From Palsa-661 sp035535015 (GTDB taxonomy: Bacteria; Actinomycetota; Acidimicrobiia; Acidimicrobiales; UBA8190), in NCBI GenBank assembly GCA_035535015.1, contig DATLQU010000005.1, forward strand, positions 1-46,841: a stretch of 46,841 nt of DNA, given 5' to 3'. Positions 31,833 through 39,704 of this stretch are shown here, in pieces. Every line of letters begins with the position of its first letter. The stretch's first letter is position 1. A program made the position numbers and the translations under genes. Below the pieces are notes generated by a model that had not been told where the DNA came from, ran no database searches, and worked only from the letters and a program-made list of their open reading frames with translations.

Positions 31833-32705
31833 ATGGAGCTGGCCGAGCTGAAGGTGACCCGCTACCAGTGCGACGGGGCCGTGGCCACCATCACCCTGGT
31901 CCGGCCCGAGCGGCTGAACGCCTGGACGGGCCGGATGCACGCGGAGTACCGGGCCCTGCTGGCCCGGGCCGCCGGCGACCCGGGCGTCCGGGTGATCGTG
32001 GTCACGGGGGCGGGCCGGGGCTTCTGCGCCGGGGCCGACACCCGGGCCCTCGAAGGCCACGTGGAGCGTGGCGCCTACGACCCCGGCACCGGCCCCGATC
32101 TGGCCCGGCCCGGCTACGGGGTCAGCCCCGAATTCGACGCCGACTTCGCCTACCAGTTCGGCATTCCCAAACCCATCATCGCCGCCGTGAACGGCCCCGC
32201 CGCCGGAGTGGGTTTCGCCCTGGCCTGCTACTGCGACCTCCGCTTCGCCGCCCGGGGGGCCAAGCTGACCACGGCCCACGGCCGGCTGGGCCTGCCGGCC
32301 GAGTTCGGCCTCTCCTGGTTGCTGCCCCGCTTGATCGGCCTCACCCGGGCGGCCGACCTGCTGCTCTCGAGCCGGGTCTTCCTGGCCGAGGAGGCAGCCG
32401 TTATGGGACTGGTCAACCAGGTGGTCGAACCGGAGGAACTGCTCGAGGTCACCTCGGCCTACGCCCAAACCCTCGCCACCGAGGTCTCGCCCCGGTCGAT
32501 GGCCGCCAGCAAACTGCAGATGTACCTCGACCTGCACCGCGACGCGGCCACCGCCGTCCACGACTCGGCCGACCGGCTGGAGGCCATGATGAAAGCACCC
32601 GACTTCGCCGAGGGGGTGGCGGCCATGGCCGACCGCCGACCGCCACGTTTCGCCGATCCGCCCCGGTCGGCAGACGACAGACGGCCAGGGGAAAGAGATG
32701 CCTAG
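31833..32705 (+). CDS. Enoyl-CoA hydratase/isomerase family protein
   Basis: A 290-residue crotonase-fold protein. The first oxyanion-hole segment is GRGFCAGADTRAL (about residues 61-73), the second is NGPAAGVGFALACYCDLRFA (about 119-138). At the usual catalytic Glu positions, GRLGLPAEFGLSWLLPRLIG carries one Glu (PAE), so hydratase activity is possible but isomerase or other CoA chemistry cannot be excluded. It acts on an acyl-CoA, most likely in beta-oxidation. The ATG at 31833 has AAGGGGGG just upstream. Its stop overlaps the P450 start by 8 bp, so the two are coupled. Confidence 0.92.
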   Translation: MELAELKVTRYQCDGAVATITLVRPERLNAWTGRMHAEYRALLARAAGDPGVRVIVVTGAGRGFCAGADTRALEGHVERGAYDPGTGPDLARPGYGVSPEFDADFAYQFGIPKPIIAAVNGPAAGVGFALACYCDLRFAARGAKLTTAHGRLGLPAEFGLSWLLPRLIGLTRAADLLLSSRVFLAEEAAVMGLVNQVVEPEELLEVTSAYAQTLATEVSPRSMAASKLQMYLDLHRDAATAVHDSADRLEAMMKAPDFAEGVAAMADRRPPRFADPPRSADDRRPGERDA

Positions 32706-33918
32706 GGTGACCGACATCGGAACCGATCGGACCCGACCGGGGACGCAGTTGGCGGCCGGCCTCCTCGACCCCGGCCTCTATTCGACTGATCCCCATCGCC
32801 TCTTTCGCGCCCTGCGGGCCGAAGCGCCGGTGGCCTGGAACGAGGAGCACGGCTTCTGGGCCGTCAGCCGGCACGCCGATGTGAGTGCCATCGGCTTCGA
32901 CCATCAGGCCTTCTGCGCCCACCAAGGCATCTTGGTGGAGGAGATCGGTGTCACCTACGAGACGCCGCCCACCATGATGCACACCGATCCCCCGGCCCAC
33001 ACCCGCTACCGCCGGCTCGTCCAACCGGGTTTCAAGCCCACCGTCGTCCGGGCCCTCGAACCGGCCATCCGGGCCCGGGCCCGCGCCCTCGTCGGAGGGC
33101 TCGACGCCGGCCGGACCGTCGATGTGGTCGAGGAGCTCTCGGTGCCCCTGCCCCTGCAGGTGATCTCCGAGATCATGGGCCTGCCCGTCGAGGACTGGAA
33201 GCGTTTCTACGAGTGGTCGGAGGCGGTCATCCCCGGCGCCACCGACTGGCCCGAGGAGCGCCGGAACCAATTGCAGGGCGAGATGATCAGCTTCCTGATC
33301 GAGCTGACCACGGCCCGCCGGCAGACGCCCGAGGACGACGTCCTGACCGAGCTGGCCCGGGCCTCCATCGACGGTGACCGGCTGTCCGACGCCGAGCTGG
33401 CCATGTTCCTCGTCCAGTTGCTGGTGGCCGGCAACGAGACCACCCGGAACATGATCTCCGGCGGACTGGTGGCCTTCGCCGACCATCCCGGCCAGTTCGA
33501 ACGGCTGGCGGCCGACCGCGCCCTGGTCGTCCCCGCCGTGGAGGAGATGCTCCGCTACAGCACCCCGGTGGTCTCCTTCATGCGGACGGCCACCCGGCCC
33601 ACCGAGCTCTCCGGGGTGGCCATCGCCGAAGGTGAGCCCGTCCTGATGCTCTACGCCTCGGCCAACCGTGACGAAGAGGTCTTCGGTCCGACCAGCGCGC
33701 TCTTCGACGTCGGCCGCCATCCGAACCCCCATATCGCCTTCGGAAACGGCGCCCACTTCTGCCTGGGGGCGGCCCTGGCCCGGCTCGAGGGCCGGATCGT
33801 CCTCGAAGAGCTCCTCGACCGCTTCGCCTCGGTCGACCGGGCCGGTCCCGTGGAGCGTTCGGGATCGTCGGTGATCGCCGGGGTCCGCCGGGCCGAGCTC
33901 CAATTCACCGCCGCCTGA
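32698..33918 (+). CDS. Cytochrome P450
   Basis: A 406-residue P450. I-helix AGNETT at 244-249, K-helix E283-x-x-R286, and the haem loop FGNGAHFCLG with Cys355 are intact. The short length without membrane anchor is typical of soluble bacterial P450s that take electrons from a ferredoxin; none is encoded nearby. HTDPPAHTRYRRLVQPGFKP and the AGNETTRNM helix are like CYP families acting on steroids, terpenes or fatty acids. ATG at 32698 overlaps the enoyl-CoA hydratase stop and has a GGGGAAAGAG upstream. The adjoining CoA enzymes suggest side-chain or ring catabolism; this is an inference. Confidence 0.93.
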   Translation: MPRVTDIGTDRTRPGTQLAAGLLDPGLYSTDPHRLFRALRAEAPVAWNEEHGFWAVSRHADVSAIGFDHQAFCAHQGILVEEIGVTYETPPTMMHTDPPAHTRYRRLVQPGFKPTVVRALEPAIRARARALVGGLDAGRTVDVVEELSVPLPLQVISEIMGLPVEDWKRFYEWSEAVIPGATDWPEERRNQLQGEMISFLIELTTARRQTPEDDVLTELARASIDGDRLSDAELAMFLVQLLVAGNETTRNMISGGLVAFADHPGQFERLAADRALVVPAVEEMLRYSTPVVSFMRTATRPTELSGVAIAEGEPVLMLYASANRDEEVFGPTSALFDVGRHPNPHIAFGNGAHFCLGAALARLEGRIVLEELLDRFASVDRAGPVERSGSSVIAGVRRAELQFTAA

Positions 33919-33927
33919 CCGCCCCGG

Positions 33928-35226
33928 TCAGTCGTTGGCACTGGCCTCGACGAGCAGATCGGCGAACTTCTCCTTGGCCGCCTGGCGCCGGCTGGGAACG
34001 TGCTCGGTGGGGACCTCCACCGGCGCGTAGCGCTTCAGCACCTGCCGGGCCACCGTCACCTTGTGCACCTCGTCGGGACCGTCGTAGATCCGCGCCGCCC
34101 GCGCCGCGCGATACATGTGCTCGAGGGGGAGATCGGTGGAGAAGCCGAGGGAACCATGGGCCTGGATGGCCCGGTCGATCACGTTGTAGAGCACACCGGC
34201 GCCGTAGTACTTGATCATGGCGATCTCGACCCGGGCCGCCGCCGGCCCGTCGCGGTCCATCTTCCAGGCCGCCTGCAGGGTCATCAGCCGGGCTGCGGTC
34301 ATCTCGGCCATGGAGTCGGCCACCCAGGACTGCATCATCTGCTTCTCGGCCAACAGCGATCCGTGCAGATACCGCGAGACGGCTCTCTCGCAGAGCATGT
34401 CGAACGCCCGTTGCGACTGGCCCAGCCAGCGCATGCAGTGGTGGATCCGGCCCGGTCCGAGCCGCATCTGGGCCAGCCGGAAACCCTCACCCTCGTTACC
34501 GACCAGATTCTCCACCGGCACCCGGACGTCGCCGTAGATGATCTCGGAGTGGGCCCCGATCTTGCCGTAGTGGGCCACCGGGTCCTCCATGGTGGGCACG
34601 TCGCGGACGATGTCGACACCGGGGGTGCCGGTCGGCACCAGGATCATGGAGCAGCCCTGGTAGGGATGGACATCCGGATTGGTCACGCACATCACGATCA
34701 GGAAGTCGGCCACCGAGCCGTTGGAGGTGAACCACTTGTGGCCGTTGATCACCCACTGGTCGCCGTCGCGCATGGCCGTGGTCCGGATCAGGGTGGGGTC
34801 GGCGCCGGCTCCCGGTTCGGTCATGGAGAACGCCGAGCGCATGCTGCCGTCCAGCAGCGGCTCCAACCAGAGGCTCCGGTGTTCGTGGCGGCCCGACTGT
34901 TCCATGCCGATGGCCAGCAGTTCGGCATTGCCGGAGTCGGGGGCGTTGTTGCCGAAGGTGAGAGGACCGAGAGGGCTCCGGCCCAGGATCTCGTGCAGCA
35001 GGCCCAGCTTCACCTGCCCGAAACCCATCCCCCCGAGTGACGGCGGCAGGTGGGCCGCCCACATCCCCTGCGCCTTCACCTCGGCCTGAAGGGGACGAAG
35101 GGCGGTGGCCAGACCGGCCGTGTCCAGCTCCAGGGTCTCCAGGGGCAGGACCTCCTCGTCGACGAAGGCCCGGGCCCACGTCAGCTTGGCCTCGTACTCG
35201 GGTTCCGTCTCGAAGTCCCAGCCCAT
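33928..35226 (-). CDS. Acyl-CoA dehydrogenase
   Basis: A 432-residue flavoprotein dehydrogenase. The FAD/substrate segment SMTEPGAGADPTLIRTTA (about residues 155-172), WFTSNGSVADFLIVM (about 185-199), and the C-terminal IYDGPDEVHKVTVARQVLKR (about 385-404) mark the family; the Glu in DGPDEVH is a candidate catalytic base. It oxidises an acyl-CoA to the 2,3-enoyl-CoA and hands electrons to ETF. The longest family match is to actinobacterial FadE-type enzymes with a bulky substrate. The ATG at 35226 has a GGAGG 8 nt upstream. It converges on the P450, 9 bp apart, and its start is 42 bp from bioB on the other strand. Confidence 0.93.
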   Translation of the reverse strand: MGWDFETEPEYEAKLTWARAFVDEEVLPLETLELDTAGLATALRPLQAEVKAQGMWAAHLPPSLGGMGFGQVKLGLLHEILGRSPLGPLTFGNNAPDSGNAELLAIGMEQSGRHEHRSLWLEPLLDGSMRSAFSMTEPGAGADPTLIRTTAMRDGDQWVINGHKWFTSNGSVADFLIVMCVTNPDVHPYQGCSMILVPTGTPGVDIVRDVPTMEDPVAHYGKIGAHSEIIYGDVRVPVENLVGNEGEGFRLAQMRLGPGRIHHCMRWLGQSQRAFDMLCERAVSRYLHGSLLAEKQMMQSWVADSMAEMTAARLMTLQAAWKMDRDGPAAARVEIAMIKYYGAGVLYNVIDRAIQAHGSLGFSTDLPLEHMYRAARAARIYDGPDEVHKVTVARQVLKRYAPVEVPTEHVPSRRQAAKEKFADLLVEASAND

Positions 35227-35256
35227 GGCGATTGCCTCCTCATTGCGGGCGCCCGC

Positions 35257-35262
35257 TACCGT
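35257..35262 (+). promoter_or_regulatory. Candidate leaderless promoter -10 for bioB
   Basis: TACCGT (TANNNT) lies 6 nt before the ATG at 35269 in the short gap between bioB and the divergent acyl-CoA dehydrogenase. Confidence 0.5.
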
Positions 35263-35268
35263 GTGCCG

Positions 35269-36366
35269 ATGCCCGGCGACGCCACTGTGACCCCCACGCG
35301 TAGCACCGTCTCCCTGCGACCGCCCGTCGAGCCCTGCCCGGTGGTCCTGCCCGAGACGCCGTCCGGTCCGGCGGCCCGGGCTCTGATCGCCGGAGCCGCC
35401 ACCGCCCTGCTCGACGAGCACCGGCCGCTCAGCGCCGGGGAATTGGCGGCGTTGGCCGTCGTGCCCGACGAGTCGGTGACGGCCCTGGCCTCGGTGGCCC
35501 ACGAGGTCAGGCTGGCCTGGTGCGGACCCAATGTGGAGGTCGAGGGGATCCTCTCGGCCAAGACCGGCGGCTGCCCCGAGGACTGCCACTTCTGCGCCCA
35601 GTCGTCACGCTTCGACACCCCGGTCAAGGCCACCGCCTTCCTCGACACCGACGAGGTCCTGGCCGCCGCGGCCGAGGTGAAGGCGGTGGGGGCGACGGAG
35701 TTCTGCCTCGTCCTCGCCGTCCGCGGCCCCGACGCCCGCACCCTCGACCGGATCCTCGAGCTCGTCCCCCTCATCCGGGCGACCGGCCTCAACGTGGCCG
35801 TCTCGGCCGGCATCTTGACCGACGAGCAGGCCGGCCGGCTGGCCGCCGGCGGCGTCCACCGCTACAACCACAACCTGGAGACGGCCCGCTCCTTCTTCCC
35901 CCGCGTCGTCACCACCCACTCCTGGCAGGAGCGGCTGGCCACCTGCCGGCTCGTCCTCGACCACGGCATGGAACTCTGCTGCGGCGCCCTGGTGGGCATG
36001 GGCGAGTCCGACGCCCAGAGGATCGAACTGCTCCTGCAGCTCCGCGAGCTCGGCCCCACCGAGGTCCCCGTCAACTTCCTGAACCCCCGGCCGGGGACAC
36101 CGTTCGCCGACCTCCCCATCACCGGCGCCTGGGAAGCCATCCGCTGGATCGCCCTCTTCCGACTGGCTCTTCCCGGCGTCATCCTCCGCTACGCGGGGGG
36201 CCGAGAGGTGACACTGCGCGACCTGCAGGCCATGGGCATGACCTCGGGCATCAACGCCCTGATCGTCGGCAACTACCTGACCACCCTGGGCCGTTCGACC
36301 GACGAGGACCTGGCCATGCTCGACGACCTGCGCATGCCGGTGGGCGCCTTCACCGGCGCGCTCTGA
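35269..36366 (+). CDS. bioB: Biotin synthase
   Basis: A 365-residue radical SAM enzyme that inserts sulfur into dethiobiotin, the last step of biotin synthesis. The 4Fe-4S cluster motif is C102-PED-C106-HF-C109 (CPEDCHFCAQSS). YNHNLETA, the NFLNPRPGTP segment and a conserved RYAGGRE Arg (2Fe-2S cluster ligand region) follow. The N-terminus is about 30 residues longer than E. coli BioB. I start at the ATG at 35269, with a TACCGT 6 nt upstream; a GTG at 35263 is an alternative. The cysteine-rich BsaP gene follows by 43 bp. Confidence 0.95.
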   Translation: MPGDATVTPTRSTVSLRPPVEPCPVVLPETPSGPAARALIAGAATALLDEHRPLSAGELAALAVVPDESVTALASVAHEVRLAWCGPNVEVEGILSAKTGGCPEDCHFCAQSSRFDTPVKATAFLDTDEVLAAAAEVKAVGATEFCLVLAVRGPDARTLDRILELVPLIRATGLNVAVSAGILTDEQAGRLAAGGVHRYNHNLETARSFFPRVVTTHSWQERLATCRLVLDHGMELCCGALVGMGESDAQRIELLLQLRELGPTEVPVNFLNPRPGTPFADLPITGAWEAIRWIALFRLALPGVILRYAGGREVTLRDLQAMGMTSGINALIVGNYLTTLGRSTDEDLAMLDDLRMPVGAFTGAL

Positions 36367-36409
36367 ACGGCGCCGTCACGGCGGCCGTGAGTGGAATCGC
36401 TCCGAGACG

Positions 36410-36583
36410 GTGACCGACACCTTCTGTTCCGGTTGCGGCCGAGCGGCGGCGAGCTGTTCCGGCTGCATCCGCCCGCTCGACCCTCCCCGTTTCTGCCCCC
36501 ACTGCGGTCGGCGGATGACGGTCACCGTCACCCCGGCCGGCTACCGGGCCCGCTGCCGCGATCACGGCCCGATCACCGCCTAA
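36410..36583 (+). CDS. bsaP: Biotin synthase auxiliary protein BsaP
   Basis: A 57-residue cysteine-rich protein: CSGC (6-9), CSGC (16-19), CPHC (29-32), a lone Cys49 (RARCRDHG) and a C-terminal DHG. The order and spacing match BsaP, described in mycobacteria and other actinobacteria as needed to regenerate the 2Fe-2S cluster of BioB-type biotin synthase. The position right after bioB supports this. The GTG start at 36410 has weak GAG upstream. The stop codon TAA at 36581 is part of a 17-bp tandem repeat array. Confidence 0.9.
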   Translation: MTDTFCSGCGRAAASCSGCIRPLDPPRFCPHCGRRMTVTVTPAGYRARCRDHGPITA

Positions 36584-36685
36584 CCCCGATCACCGCGGCG
36601 CCCCGATCACCGCGTAACCCCGATCACCTCGGCGCCCCGATCACCGCGGCGCCCCGATCACCTCGTAACCCCGATCACCCCGGCG
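36568..36685. repeat. 17-bp tandem repeat with GATC, after bsaP
   Basis: Six full copies (36584-36685) of CCCCGATCACC followed by six variable bases (CGCGGCG, CGCGTAA, CTCGGCG and so on), and a preceding partial copy that contains the end and stop of bsaP. The endings alternate between GGCG and GTAA. Each unit has one GATC. The array fills the gap between the convergent bsaP and GNAT genes. Confidence 0.88.
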
Positions 36686-37135
36686 TCAGTCGGCCGGTTC
36701 CCACCGCATGTGGGCGTCGGGCTGCTTCTCCTCGTTGTGGGCGCCGTCGGTCAGACCCACGACACGGAACCCGTGAGATCCGTAGAACGCCCGCGCCCGG
36801 GTGTTCTCCTGGAAGACCCAGAGATCGATGCCCGTCGGGAGAAACGTCTTCACCCATTCCATGAGCCGGCTCCCCACCCCGGCACTCTGGGCGTCGGGCC
36901 GGACGTTCAGGTGCTCGAGCCACGATCCCCTGACCGCCGCGAAACCGACGGTCTCACCGGCGCGCTCGGCCAACTCGACATGGGCCGTCCGGACCACCCC
37001 GGCGAAATGCTCGGCCGTGTCCTCGTCGGTGTGGAGCACCGGGAGATAGCGCATCTCGCGGCGGGTGGCCAGATAGACGGCGGTCACGTCGGCGGCGTCT
37101 TCGACGCCCGCCGTCCGCAGCCGGACGTGGCTCAT
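36686..37135 (-). CDS. GNAT family N-acetyltransferase (149 aa)
   Basis: A 149-residue GNAT. The acetyl-CoA loop is VRPDAQSAGVGSRLMEWVKT (about residues 78-97; Q/R-x-x-G-x-G as QSAGVG), preceded by WLEHLNVRPD and followed by DLWVFQENTRARAFYGSHGFR. These segments are typical of the RimI/Acetyltransf_1 group. The C-terminus overlaps nothing; the stop abuts the 17-bp repeat array. The ATG at 37135 is only 14 bp from the divergent ribC GTG, so their promoters must overlap each other's 5' coding ends. Confidence 0.9.
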   Translation of the reverse strand: MSHVRLRTAGVEDAADVTAVYLATRREMRYLPVLHTDEDTAEHFAGVVRTAHVELAERAGETVGFAAVRGSWLEHLNVRPDAQSAGVGSRLMEWVKTFLPTGIDLWVFQENTRARAFYGSHGFRVVGLTDGAHNEEKQPDAHMRWEPAD

Positions 37136-37149
37136 GGCACAATCATCGC

Positions 37150-37635
37150 GTGGACAGAATCGGCGTGGTCGACACGATGTTCGCCCGGTACGACATGGGG
37201 GCCGAAGCGGTCGACGAATTGAAGCAGTGCCCCCTCTACGGCGATCGCTTCGAGATCCGGCGGCGGACGGTGCCCGGCTTCAAGGATCTCGGGGTGGCGG
37301 CCAAGAAGCTGATCGAAGAAGAGGGCTGCGCCATCGTCGTGGCCCTGGGCATGCCCGGCCGGGCCGCCATCGACCAGGTCTGTGCCCACGAGGCCTCCCA
37401 GGGGATCATGCTGGCCCAGCTGCTCACCAACACCCACGTCCTCGAGGTCTTCGTCCACGAGAACGAGGAGGAGGACTCCGAGAAGCTGGCCGCCGTCTGC
37501 GTCAACCGGGCCCGCAAGCACGCCCGTAACGCCTACTGGATGCTCTACGAGCCCGACCAGCTCACCCGCCGGGCCGGCCAGGGGGTCCGTCAGGGCTACG
37601 AGGACGCCGGGCCCATCGCCGCCCCCAGGCTCTGA
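37150..37635 (+). CDS. ribC: Archaeal-type riboflavin synthase
   Basis: A 161-residue protein of the lumazine-synthase-like fold (DMRL_synthase). The order IGVVDTMFARYDMGAEAVDE, IRRRTVPGFKDLGVAAKKLI, EEEGCAIVVALGMPG, CAHEASQGIMLAQLLTNTHV, FVHE, ARKHARNAYWMLY and RAGQGVRQGYEDAGP matches the riboflavin synthase of methanogenic archaea. It does not match bacterial lumazine synthase or the trimeric two-domain RibE. It would dismutate two lumazines to riboflavin. The GTG at 37150 has no clear ribosome binding site. No other rib gene is nearby. The archaeal form is unusual in a bacterium. Confidence 0.85.
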   Translation: MDRIGVVDTMFARYDMGAEAVDELKQCPLYGDRFEIRRRTVPGFKDLGVAAKKLIEEEGCAIVVALGMPGRAAIDQVCAHEASQGIMLAQLLTNTHVLEVFVHENEEEDSEKLAAVCVNRARKHARNAYWMLYEPDQLTRRAGQGVRQGYEDAGPIAAPRL

Positions 37636-37652
37636 TCGGCTCGGCGGGCGCC

Positions 37653-37778
37653 TCATCTCCCCGGATCGGCGTCCATCGTCTGCCGGGTACCGAAGTGGGC
37701 GACCAGCCGTCCCCTCTCGGTCACCACTCCCGACGGCACGGCGACCAACGCGTCACCTTCACGGTACGGCACGGACAT
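37653..37778 (-). CDS. Possible 41-residue peptide opening in a 19-bp repeat
   Basis: A 41-residue frame (MSVPYREGDALVAVPSGVVT, then ERGRLVAHFGTRQTM and a short tail) whose ATG lies in the first unit of the 19-bp repeat. The composition is protein-like, but no family is recognised. It could be the detached C-terminal end of the relaxase gene 85 bp upstream on the same strand. No ribosome binding site is clear. Confidence 0.25.
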   Translation of the reverse strand: MSVPYREGDALVAVPSGVVTERGRLVAHFGTRQTMDADPGR

Positions 37779-37836
37779 CACGGAACGGCACGGACATCAC
37801 GGTACGGCACGGACATCACGGTACGGCACAGACACC
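37761..37836. repeat. 19-bp tandem repeat between ribC and the relaxase gene
   Basis: Four units of ACGGTACGGCACGGACATC (37761-37779, 37780-37798, 37799-37817, 37818-37836); the second has one change and the fourth two. It is in the gap between the convergent ribC and relaxase genes. Confidence 0.88.
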
Positions 37837-37862
37837 ACCGCGAGCCGAAGCCCACACCGGGG

Positions 37863-39173
37863 CTAACCGATGCCCATCCCGAGGCCCGGGGTCCGCTCGG
37901 CCGAATGGTCGATCTGCATGCCGCGGTCGGCCAGCAGGCGGGCCATCTCCGCCCGCTCGTGTCCGGCGCGCCGGCGATCGGTCTCGGTCTGTCGTTCCAG
38001 TGCCGGACACGGGATCTCGTGCCGGCGTTCGGCCACACCAGGACCGTCGCGCTCCCCGCGCCGGCCGCGTTCGGGCCTCATGCTGTCGAGGAACCGGTCC
38101 GCCGCCTCCTCCACGGCGGCTGCCGGCGCTCCCTCTGACAGAGAACGGCTGAAGGCACGCACGGCGTCTCGGCGGGAGACGTCACGATGAAGCGTTCCCA
38201 GGACCTCCGTTACCGTCGCCTCGAGTCCATGCGCCGTATCGAGCCCCGGCCCCACGTCCGTGGCGCGGTGCGGGAGGCGGTCGAGGACGGCCTCGAGCCG
38301 GCGAGGACCGAAGCCGACGGCCCGGGCCCGGTCCTCCCACTGCGGGCGCAACTCGTCAGCACCGAGAAAAAGGTCCTTCTCGGTGCGCGTGGCCAGGCCC
38401 GCCACCGTCTTCGCCCGACCGCTGCCCAACTGGCGCTCAGCCAGATGGGCGGCAATCTCGGCCGCCCGGCGGGAGAACTCCTGGCGCACCTCGCCACCGA
38501 TCCCGGCGATGTCGGAGCGGCCGCGGTCGGGGGGATCCCAGCTCACCCCCAGTCGGCGGCTGAGCTCGTAGCGGAGATGGACGTGATAGAGCGCGTCGGT
38601 GGCCGACGCGTGGGCGTAGACACCGCGGCCGTCGAGCGCGCTCCAGCCCCCTTCGGGGCCGCGGCCCAGATTGGCCACCACCACGTGGGTGTGCAGATGG
38701 GGATCGAGGGCCCGGCTCAGGCGGTGCGCGAAGCCGGCCGCCGGGACGGCGTCGACCGCCGTCGGCACGGGAACGGGGGCCGACGGGGCCGGCCGGCGGA
38801 CGGCCAGGGCGCGCCGCTCGACATAGGACAGCGCAGCGCGGACGGCCTCGTCGTGGCCGGCGGCCACAGCGTCGACCACCTCGGGATCACCGAGGGCATG
38901 GAGCACGCTGACCGACTTCGGCGCCGAGAAGGTCAGGTCGAAGCCGGCCACCCGGACCCGGGAACGGGCCGTTCCGAGGACCTGCCCGGTGGCCGGGTCC
39001 TCTCCGGCCAGCACCGCCGCCAGCGCGGCGGCGTCGACCGTCCCCGACAGCGCCAGCAGCGACGCTCCCTCGCCCATCCACCGTCCCGGCGCCTCGATGC
39101 CGGTGCCCGTCCCGGCCGCCACCTCGAGGTAATAGGTGTGCCCGCCCGACCGCACCTTCGCCACCCGCAGCAC
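37863..39173 (-). CDS. MobF-type (TrwC) relaxase domain protein, no helicase
   Basis: A 436-residue protein with the TrwC relaxase domain in residues 1-300. FSAPKSVS at 82-89 and DPHLHTH at 157-163 (the three-His HUH metal site) are intact. The likely nicking tyrosines are Tyr14/Tyr15, in GGHTYYLE near the N-terminus. Conjugative MobF relaxases continue with a RecD-like helicase of several hundred residues; here the rest is a charged, Arg/Glu-rich tail with no Walker motifs. No other transfer genes or oriT-like repeats are visible. It may be a remnant of an integrated element or a domesticated nickase. GTG start at 39173. Confidence 0.85.
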   Translation of the reverse strand: MLRVAKVRSGGHTYYLEVAAGTGTGIEAPGRWMGEGASLLALSGTVDAAALAAVLAGEDPATGQVLGTARSRVRVAGFDLTFSAPKSVSVLHALGDPEVVDAVAAGHDEAVRAALSYVERRALAVRRPAPSAPVPVPTAVDAVPAAGFAHRLSRALDPHLHTHVVVANLGRGPEGGWSALDGRGVYAHASATDALYHVHLRYELSRRLGVSWDPPDRGRSDIAGIGGEVRQEFSRRAAEIAAHLAERQLGSGRAKTVAGLATRTEKDLFLGADELRPQWEDRARAVGFGPRRLEAVLDRLPHRATDVGPGLDTAHGLEATVTEVLGTLHRDVSRRDAVRAFSRSLSEGAPAAAVEEAADRFLDSMRPERGRRGERDGPGVAERRHEIPCPALERQTETDRRRAGHERAEMARLLADRGMQIDHSAERTPGLGMGIG

Positions 39174-39180
39174 CGCCGCC

Positions 39181-39200
39181 TCCCCGGGCGGCGCCCGGGA
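39181..39200 (-). terminator. GC hairpin between cutA and the relaxase gene
   Basis: CCCGGGC (39183-39189) and GCCCGGG (39193-39199) form a 7-bp stem with a 3-nt loop in the 117-bp gap downstream of cutA. There is no T-run. It may terminate the cutA transcript before the relaxase gene. Confidence 0.35.
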
Positions 39201-39290
39201 TGCCTTCGTTCCCCCGCCGGCCGGGACCCAGGCTGGAACGTCGACCTCCCCCCGGTGATTGCCGGAAACCTCCCCGCCGGCGAGGGGCTG

Positions 39291-39626
39291 TCAGTCCCCG
39301 GTCTCGCCGGCGATCCAGGCCAGGTAGGCCGGCTCGCCGGTGACGATCGGGGTGGCGATGATCTCCGGCACCTCATAGCTGTGCGCTTCACGCACTGCTG
39401 CCATGAGCTCTTCCAGACGCGACGACGTGGTCTTCAACGTGCACTGCCACTCGGGGGCCGACCGGACTTCCCCGTCCCACCAGTAGGTCGAGCTGATCGG
39501 TCCGGAGATCTGCGCGCACGCCGCCAACCGGCGCCCCACCACCATCTGTCCGAGGGAACCGGCTTCCTCGGGGCTCGGTGCCGTCACACTCACCTGGTAG
39601 AAGGCTGGACCTGATGCTGCGTCCAT
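39291..39626 (-). CDS. cutA: CutA1 divalent cation tolerance protein
   Basis: A 111-residue protein with the CutA1 trimer signature: VGRRLAACAQISGPISSTYWW (about residues 30-50) and WQCTLKTTSSRLEELMAAVRE, followed by HSYEVPEIIATPI. CutA1 forms stable homotrimers; the link to copper tolerance in E. coli is uncertain and its role in actinobacteria is unknown. ATG at 39626. A 19/20-bp repeat lies in its leader. It follows pafC on the same strand, 78 bp downstream. Confidence 0.93.
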   Translation of the reverse strand: MDAASGPAFYQVSVTAPSPEEAGSLGQMVVGRRLAACAQISGPISSTYWWDGEVRSAPEWQCTLKTTSSRLEELMAAVREAHSYEVPEIIATPIVTGEPAYLAWIAGETGD

Positions 39627-39637
39627 GAGCGGGCCCT

Positions 39638-39685
39638 TTCGATCCGGGGTGGCAGTGTTCGATCCGGGTGGCAGTGTTCGATCCG
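39638..39685. repeat. 19/20-bp direct repeat in the cutA leader
   Basis: TTCGATCCGGGGTGGCAGTG (39638-39657), the same with one G fewer (39658-39676), then a partial third unit TTCGATCCG (39677-39685). It sits between pafC and cutA. Confidence 0.8.
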
Positions 39686-39704
39686 CGCTGACGTGTCGTG
39701 CGGG

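Noticed and set aside
37136..37149. Leaderless promoter for ribC or the divergent GNAT gene
   Set aside because: No TANNNT lies at the needed spacing in the 14-bp gap, so promoters must be inside the opposite gene.
36568..37836. Repeat arrays considered as CRISPR
   Set aside because: The units are directly adjacent without spacers, too short, and no cas gene is near.
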